Below are positions 59,352 to 64,000 of a stretch of DNA of 64,000 bases, one piece after another. The notes beneath the pieces are model-generated. The model made no database searches. It was not told the origin of the DNA and saw only the letters and a list, made by a program, of their open reading frames with translations. Numbering within the stretch: position 1 is the first letter of the stretch; each line of letters begins with the position of its first letter. The DNA comes from Cryobacterium melibiosiphilum. Lineage in GTDB: Bacteria > Actinomycetota > Actinomycetes > Actinomycetales > Microbacteriaceae. A program made the translations under genes and the position numbers. Where the stretch lies: assembly GCF_003602235.1 (NCBI RefSeq), contig NZ_QZVS01000095.1:356-64355 (forward strand), read 5' to 3'.

Positions 59352-60002
59352 TCAGGCGAGGCCCGCATCGTGGATGCAGCGGGCGATCTGCACCCGATTG
59401 GCCGCGTCGAGCTTGGTGAACAGGTGCCCGACGTGCGTTTTCACCGTCGCGACGCCCATGAACAGTTCGGCGGCGATCTCGGCGTTCGAGAGCCCGCGCT
59501 CGATCGCGATCGCGACCTCGGTTTCGCGGTCGGTCAGTCGACCGAGCAGTTCACGGGCCCGCTGCCGGCGGTCGTCGGGAGCGGCGACGACGGATGCGAT
59601 CAGTTGCGCGGTCACGCTCGGCGAGAGCATGGGCTCCCCGTTCGCGACCCGGTGCACGGCGGCAACGAGCTGGGCCGGCGGGGTGTCCTTCAGCAGAAAG
59701 CCTGCGGCACCGTGCCGCAGAGCGGTGAACACCATGTCGTCGGTGTCGAACGTGGTGAGCACGATCACGCGGGCGCGATCGCCGCGCTCCTGCAGGGCGC
59801 GGGTGGCTGCGAGACCGTCCATGCGCGGCATCCGGATGTCCATAAGCACCACATCCGGTACCTCACTGCTGATGAGGTCCAGCGCCGCGCGCCCGTCGCT
59901 GGCTTCGCCGACGATCTCCAGCGCCGGGTCGCCGCCGAGAATCATGCGCAGCCCGGCCCGCACCAACGCGTCGTCGTCGACGAGGGCCACGCGGATGGTC
60001 AT
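59352..60002 (-). CDS. NarL/FixJ-type response regulator
   Basis: A 216-aa regulator: receiver with DDDALVRAGL and phospho-Asp in VVLMDIRMPRMDG, then LuxR helix-turn-helix (LTDREVEVAIAIERG-like; LSNAEIAAELFMGVATVKTHV). ATG 60002 overlaps the kinase gene stop (ATGA). The two-component pair is divergent from the ABC exporter. Confidence 0.92.
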   Translation of the reverse strand: MTIRVALVDDDALVRAGLRMILGGDPALEIVGEASDGRAALDLISSEVPDVVLMDIRMPRMDGLAATRALQERGDRARVIVLTTFDTDDMVFTALRHGAAGFLLKDTPPAQLVAAVHRVANGEPMLSPSVTAQLIASVVAAPDDRRQRARELLGRLTDRETEVAIAIERGLSNAEIAAELFMGVATVKTHVGHLFTKLDAANRVQIARCIHDAGLA

Positions 60003-61288
60003 TCCCACGGCAGCCATGCTTTCAGTATGAAGGTGCCGCCGTCGGTGCCGTGTTCGATGCGGCCGCCGGCGAGCTCGGCCCGTTCTCGCAGGCCGATCAG
60101 GCCGACCCCGCCGCTGCCCGGTCCGCGTGCCGTCAGGCGCTCCGGCAGGGCATTACTCACCTCGAGGTGCAGGAGATCTCCGGCTTGCTCGATCAAGAGG
60201 ACCACCGGCTGGCCCGGCGCATGCTTGCGAGCGTTCGTCAGGGCTTCCTGAACGATTCGGTACGCGGTGCGGGAGACGGTTTTCGACGGGTCGCCGTCGG
60301 TTGGGCTGCTGGCTCCGAAGGCGTCAGCCAGGGCGGAACACGGGGCATCCGTCGCCGCGATCGTGACGGTCGTTCCGGCCTCGCGGGCGTCAGCCAGCAG
60401 CGCGGGCAGGTCGACGAGCGTGGGCTGGGCGGGTTCGGGCGGGTCCGAGTCCAGGCTGGCCGGCCCGCCGCGCAGCACGCCGAGCACCTGTCGCAACTCG
60501 GTCAGGGCGAGGTGGGCGTTGTCCTGGATGATGCCGGCGGCCTGGGCGGTTTCTTCCCGGCTGAGGTCGGTGCGATAGGTGAGCGCGCCGGCGTGCAGGG
60601 CGACGAGCGAAATGCGGTGCGCGAGCACATCGTGCATCTCGCGGGCAATGCGGGTGCGCTCGGCGTCGCGGGCCGATGCGGCTCGCAGCACCTGCTCGCG
60701 CTCGGCGTTCTCGGCCCGTTCGCGCAGGGTGGCGAGCAGGGCGCGGCGGGCACCGACGTAGAAGCCGGTCGCCACGCAGATGACATAAATCGCCAGCGCA
60801 AGGCTCCCGGATGCCCATACCGCCGGGTACATCTCGATGTCGGGCACACTCCCGCGCAGGACCAGTTCGTAGAAAACGGTGGCCAGCGCCCAGATGACGC
60901 CCACGAAGACCACGCCTGGCCACCGGCGATGGGTGCTCATCGAGATCGTGGCCCAGACGGCCGAGGCGAGGGCTGACGCCGACAGTCCGGAGAGCGCGGA
61001 CGTGATGGCGGCCGTCACAACCGGGTGCCGCCGGCGTAACCGTAGCAGGCACAGCGCGACGATTCCGACGACGACATCGAGGAAGATGAGGCCGCCGACG
61101 TGAATCTCGATGTCGGGCGGAACATTGTCTAAATCGGCACCGAGAAAATCGGCAGAGGCAAAAACGAGAAACAAGAGGCCGGTCACCGCGGTGGCGAGAT
61201 ACCGCCAGACCCGTGACCACGGCCGCAACTGTGTCGCCTGCATCCCTTCAGGTTCCCGGGGTGCAGCGGGCGGAGGCCAGGGGATCAT
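59999..61288 (-). CDS. NarX/DesK-type sensor histidine kinase
   Basis: A 429-aa kinase with about six membrane segments in the N-terminal half, a HisKA_3 dimerisation helix with phospho-His in IAREMHDVLAHRIS, and an HATPase domain (VQEALTNARKHAPGQ, GVGLIGLRERAELAGG). ATG 61288 gives MIPWPPPAAP; upstream sequence is antisense to the ABC gene. It likely senses cell-envelope or antibiotic stress, as such kinases beside ABC exporters do. Confidence 0.9.
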   Translation of the reverse strand: MIPWPPPAAPREPEGMQATQLRPWSRVWRYLATAVTGLLFLVFASADFLGADLDNVPPDIEIHVGGLIFLDVVVGIVALCLLRLRRRHPVVTAAITSALSGLSASALASAVWATISMSTHRRWPGVVFVGVIWALATVFYELVLRGSVPDIEMYPAVWASGSLALAIYVICVATGFYVGARRALLATLRERAENAEREQVLRAASARDAERTRIAREMHDVLAHRISLVALHAGALTYRTDLSREETAQAAGIIQDNAHLALTELRQVLGVLRGGPASLDSDPPEPAQPTLVDLPALLADAREAGTTVTIAATDAPCSALADAFGASSPTDGDPSKTVSRTAYRIVQEALTNARKHAPGQPVVLLIEQAGDLLHLEVSNALPERLTARGPGSGGVGLIGLRERAELAGGRIEHGTDGGTFILKAWLPWE

Positions 61289-61326
61289 GCTTCCCAGCGT
61301 ATGGGGGTGCGAACCGGCCGACCTCC

Positions 61327-61380
61327 ACCCCGCGTCCCTCGCACCTGCGACTTTAGGGGGAGGCGCGAGGGACGCGGGGT
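61327..61380. promoter_or_regulatory. 16-bp perfect palindrome between divergent genes
   Basis: Arms ACCCCGCGTCCCTCGC (61327-61342) and complement (61365-61380) flank a 22-nt centre. It lies in the 129-bp space between the kinase and ABC exporter starts, where a terminator makes no sense, so an operator or recombination remnant is likelier. Confidence 0.6.
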
Positions 61381-61417
61381 CGATCCGCTCGGCCCCGGCG
61401 AGCGAAAACATGGAGAC

Positions 61418-62140
61418 ATGATTAACGCAGAGCACCTCACCAAGCGCTACGGCCGCCATCTGGTTGTCGACGACGTCTCCTTCATCTCCCGCCCCGGCCG
61501 CGTCACCGGCTTCCTCGGCCCCAACGGCGCTGGCAAATCCACCACGATGCGCATGCTGTGCGCCCTGACCACACCGACCTCCGGGCGCAGCCTGGTGCTG
61601 GAGCATCCGTTTCGAGAGCTCACCAATCCGGGCCGCCATGTCGGCGTGCTGCTCGATGCGAGCGCGCAGCACGGCGGCCGTACCGGCCGCGAAATTCTCA
61701 CCCTGTCGAGCACGCTCATGGGCCTGCCCCGGGCCCGCGTGCACGAGGTCGTCGACCTCGTCGGACTCACCCGGCGGGAAGCGGATGCCCGCGCCCGCAC
61801 CTATTCCCTCGGCATGCGCCAGCGCCTCGGCCTCGCCCATGCCCTGCTCGGTGACCCTCAGGTGCTCATTCTCGACGAACCGGCGAACGGACCGGACCCG
61901 GCTGGCATCCGCTGGATGCGTGGCCTGCTGCGCTCCTTCGCGGAGGCCGGCGGCACCGTATTGCTCTCCTCCCACCTGCTGCACGAGGTCGAGGCCATCG
62001 CCGACGACCTCATCATCATCGGCGGCGGGCGCATCCTCGCCCAGGGCAGCCAGACCGAGCTGCTCGCCGGAGTCTCCGGGCTCGAAGAACTGTTCCTCGA
62101 CCTGACGGCCGACACCGCTCGAGAGGGCGTGGCCGCATGA
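61418..62140 (+). CDS. ABC exporter ATPase (BcrA/NatA type)
   Basis: A 240-aa ATPase: Walker A GPNGAGKST, signature region YSLGMRQRLGLAHAL, Walker B LILDEPANGPD. In the D-loop the usual NGLDP reads NGPDP, a Leu-to-Pro change that is rare. It forms an operon with the permease by a four-base overlap, opposite the NarL-type two-component pair, as in peptide-antibiotic detoxification or two-component-controlled exporters. Confidence 0.9.
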   Translation: MINAEHLTKRYGRHLVVDDVSFISRPGRVTGFLGPNGAGKSTTMRMLCALTTPTSGRSLVLEHPFRELTNPGRHVGVLLDASAQHGGRTGREILTLSSTLMGLPRARVHEVVDLVGLTRREADARARTYSLGMRQRLGLAHALLGDPQVLILDEPANGPDPAGIRWMRGLLRSFAEAGGTVLLSSHLLHEVEAIADDLIIIGGGRILAQGSQTELLAGVSGLEELFLDLTADTAREGVAA

Positions 62141-62922
62141 GTACCCTGACCATGACGATTCCTTCCCGGCAGCGCAGCGCCACCACCGGCATCCCCTTCG
62201 CCCGACTCTGCGGGGTCGAACTGCGCAAACAGGTCGACACCCGCGCCGGACTCTGGCTGCTGATCGTGATCGCCCTGGTGAACACGGCGCTGCTCGTGCT
62301 GACGCTGACCACCGCGCCACCCGCGGAGCTGACCTGGTCCAACCTGACGTCGGCTGCGTCGCTGGCGCAATTCGTGCTCTTGCCACTCATCGGCGTGATG
62401 GCCGCAACGAGCGAATGGTCCCAACGTACGGGCCTCACGACCTTCGCCCTCGAACCGCGGCGTACCCGGGTGAACCTGGCCAAGCTGGCATCCGCCGGCC
62501 TGCTCGGGCTGCTCGTCATGCTGCTCACCGCTGTCATCGGCGCCGTGCTCAACGTGGTCGGCATCGTCTTTCGCGGGGGAGACGGATCGTGGGCGATGGA
62601 CTGGTCACTGCTCGCCGGCGCCGCGCTGGCCTTGCTGTTGCTCGTCGCGCAGGGTGTGGCCTTCGGTCTGGCGTTTCTGAGCACGCCGATTGCGATCGTG
62701 GCCTACCTCGCGCTGCCGATCGTCTGGACCACGCTCACCGTGTTCATTTCCGGGCTGGTCGGGCCGTCGAAATGGCTTGACATGAACGTCACGATGCTGC
62801 CACTCATGATGGGCGAGATGAGCGCGACGGGCTGGGCGCAGCTGGCCACATCCGTCGCAGTGTGGGTCGGGGTGCCGCTCGCTGTGGGCCTCTGGCGCAC
62901 GTCCCGCCGTGACGTGGCCTAG
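62137..62922 (+). CDS. ABC exporter permease
   Basis: A 261-aa permease with about six membrane segments (LWLLIVIALVNTALLVLTLT; FVLLPLIGVMAATSEW; LLGLLVMLLTAVIGAVLNVV). WSQRTGLTTFALEPRRTRV is the conserved loop of ABC-2-like permeases. Overlaps the ATPase gene by ATGA. Substrate unknown. Confidence 0.88.
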   Translation: MSTLTMTIPSRQRSATTGIPFARLCGVELRKQVDTRAGLWLLIVIALVNTALLVLTLTTAPPAELTWSNLTSAASLAQFVLLPLIGVMAATSEWSQRTGLTTFALEPRRTRVNLAKLASAGLLGLLVMLLTAVIGAVLNVVGIVFRGGDGSWAMDWSLLAGAALALLLLVAQGVAFGLAFLSTPIAIVAYLALPIVWTTLTVFISGLVGPSKWLDMNVTMLPLMMGEMSATGWAQLATSVAVWVGVPLAVGLWRTSRRDVA

Positions 62923-62928
62923 CGTGAT

Positions 62929-63513
62929 GTGGACCACGAAGGCGGGCCGATCGTGATCCTGTCTGTTCTCATCGCCTGTGAAATCGCCTTGTGGGTCGTC
63001 ATCGTGTTGGGCCTGCTCGCCCGATACCTTCTCAAGGCCCGCACGCTCGGACTCATTCTGCTGGCTGTGGCGCCGGTCATCGACCTGGTCCTGCTGATCA
63101 CGACCGCCGTGCATCTTCGATCCGGGGCCGAAGCGGAGTGGGTGCACGGCCTGGCCGCGGTTTACGTCGGGTTCTCGGTCGCGTACGGACACCAGATGAT
63201 CCGCTGGGCCGACATCCACTTTGCCCACCGGTTCGCCGATGGCCCGGCACCGATTCGGCTTGCGGGAACCGAATACACCCTGGCCTGCTGGCAAGACGTC
63301 GCACGAACCCTGCTCGCCGCAGCGATCTCCGCCCTCGTCTTGGTGGGCCTGACCTGGTTGGTCGGCAACGCCGCGCAGACGGTCGCCCTGCAAGGCTTGT
63401 ACCGCATTCTGCTGCTGATCTGCGGTATTGAGCTGCTCTGGGCCGTGGGATACACGATTTGGCCCCGGGTCGGCTTTCGGCCCAAACCGGGTGCTGCGAG
63501 AACGGATGCCTAA
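62929..63513 (+). CDS. Hypothetical membrane protein, 194 aa
   Basis: Five or so membrane segments, with YGHQMIRWADIHFAHRFADG between the third and fourth. The start GTG 62929 lies six bases past the permease stop; GTG 62953 is an alternative. It may belong to the ABC operon, but it could be a separate gene. Resembles YmcC-type uncharacterised proteins of Bacillus, without known role. Confidence 0.8.
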   Translation: MDHEGGPIVILSVLIACEIALWVVIVLGLLARYLLKARTLGLILLAVAPVIDLVLLITTAVHLRSGAEAEWVHGLAAVYVGFSVAYGHQMIRWADIHFAHRFADGPAPIRLAGTEYTLACWQDVARTLLAAAISALVLVGLTWLVGNAAQTVALQGLYRILLLICGIELLWAVGYTIWPRVGFRPKPGAARTDA

Positions 63514-63522
63514 ACTGGGGCG

Positions 63523-64000
63523 ATGCTCTCCGGTCACGACGCGCTGCCTCATCGACCTCGACGGGTGCTCGTGGCCGGGGTGTCCGGCGCCGGAAAAACC
63601 ACACTCGCCCGACGGATCGCGGCCGTCACGGGAGGACTACACACCGAGATTGACGCTCCATACCACGGCCCGGGCTGGGTTGCCCGGCCGGAATTCGTCG
63701 CCGACGTGCACGCGTTCATGAACGCGGAGTCCTGGACAACCGAGTGGCAGTACACCGAGGCGCGTCCGCTTCTGGCCGAACGGGCGGACCTGCTGGTCTG
63801 GCTTGATCTGCCGTTCGTGAGGGTGACGCTGCCCCGGGTGGTGGGGCGCACCATCCGTCGTCGAATTCGGCGTTCGCAACTGTGGAACGGCAATATCGAG
63901 CCGCCGTTTCGGACGATCTTCACGGATCCGGAGCACATCGTGCGCTGGGCGATCTCGACGCGGCGTTCCTACGACCAGCGGGTGCCGCCGTTGGAGGCCC
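63523..64000 (+). CDS. P-loop nucleoside/adenylate-kinase-like protein, 3' end outside window
   Basis: The first 159 residues begin MLSGHDALPHRPRRVLVAGV with Walker A AGVSGAGKTTLAR, then EIDAPYHGPGW, RADLLVWLDLP and RTIRRRIRRSQLWNGNIEPP. These match the FlaR/topology-modulation-type small kinases that phosphorylate nucleotides or nucleosides. ATG 63523 follows CTGGGG. The gene is truncated by the window, not by mutation. Confidence 0.83.
   Translation, partial: MLSGHDALPHRPRRVLVAGVSGAGKTTLARRIAAVTGGLHTEIDAPYHGPGWVARPEFVADVHAFMNAESWTTEWQYTEARPLLAERADLLVWLDLPFVRVTLPRVVGRTIRRRIRRSQLWNGNIEPPFRTIFTDPEHIVRWAISTRRSYDQRVPPLEA

Overview
The window comes from a GC-rich actinobacterium, most likely of the family Microbacteriaceae. 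The evidence is the base composition, the short GTG/TTG/ATG-started genes with frequent ATGA overlaps, and family-typical genes: the histidine phosphatase/DUF3090/SCO1664-like trio, a DUF222-HNH endonuclease, a class F sortase with a CHRD protein, CGNR and FBP zinc-finger proteins and DUF4386. There are no rRNA, tRNA or CRISPR loci, no intact transposase, and no sign of a plasmid or phage.

Layout. 1-2.2 kb: an unrecognised 433-aa protein followed by 640 bp without a gene. 2.2-8.1 kb: aldo/keto reductase, a frameshifted RibD-like gene, TerC, DUF808, LysE and a zinc alcohol dehydrogenase. 8.4-10.3 kb: a solitary DUF262-HNH nuclease, the best antiviral candidate here. 10.5-19.4 kb: an acetyltransferase, an MFS pump, two ECF sigma loci (one with an RskA-like anti-sigma factor divergent from a CHRD protein and a class F sortase) and a NYN RNase-like gene that lacks a normal start codon. 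19.5-26.5 kb: pyruvate-oxidase-like enzyme, DUF4386 pair, a large LuxR (LAL) regulator and an RluA-type pseudouridine synthase. 26.7-35.2 kb: FBP, pirin, the histidine phosphatase/DUF3090/SCO1664 trio, MOSC, an AlkC-like protein, a small HTH protein, PspA with a membrane partner, and ArfB. 35.2-45.8 kb: a frameshifted epimerase, VOC/HxlR pair, an HNH gene broken by a 28-nt insertion, MFS, a terpene-cyclase-fold protein and an iron-type ABC operon whose binding-protein gene carries a nonsense codon. 46-56 kb: PutP, then a two-component system divergent from a four-gene operon of two secreted low-complexity proteins, ApbE and a haem/FAD/2Fe-2S membrane reductase; a DUF2202 protein and a second two-component system follow. 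56-64 kb: YigZ, CGNR, EamA, a third (NarL-type) two-component system divergent from an ABC exporter, and a kinase-like gene cut by the window end.

Three features stand out. First, several intergenic spaces hold long near-perfect palindromes, four of them with arms of 22-32 nt; three of these have a 12-nt loop, and two share sequence as copies of one family. Second, at least five genes carry a single clean lesion (two one-base deletions, two in-frame TAA codons, one 28-nt insertion) and a sixth lacks a normal start codon; these are either recent decay or assembly error, and raw reads would decide. Third, the ApbE operon has no recognisable FMN_bind partner, so its two low-complexity secreted proteins are candidate atypical flavin acceptors or structural partners.
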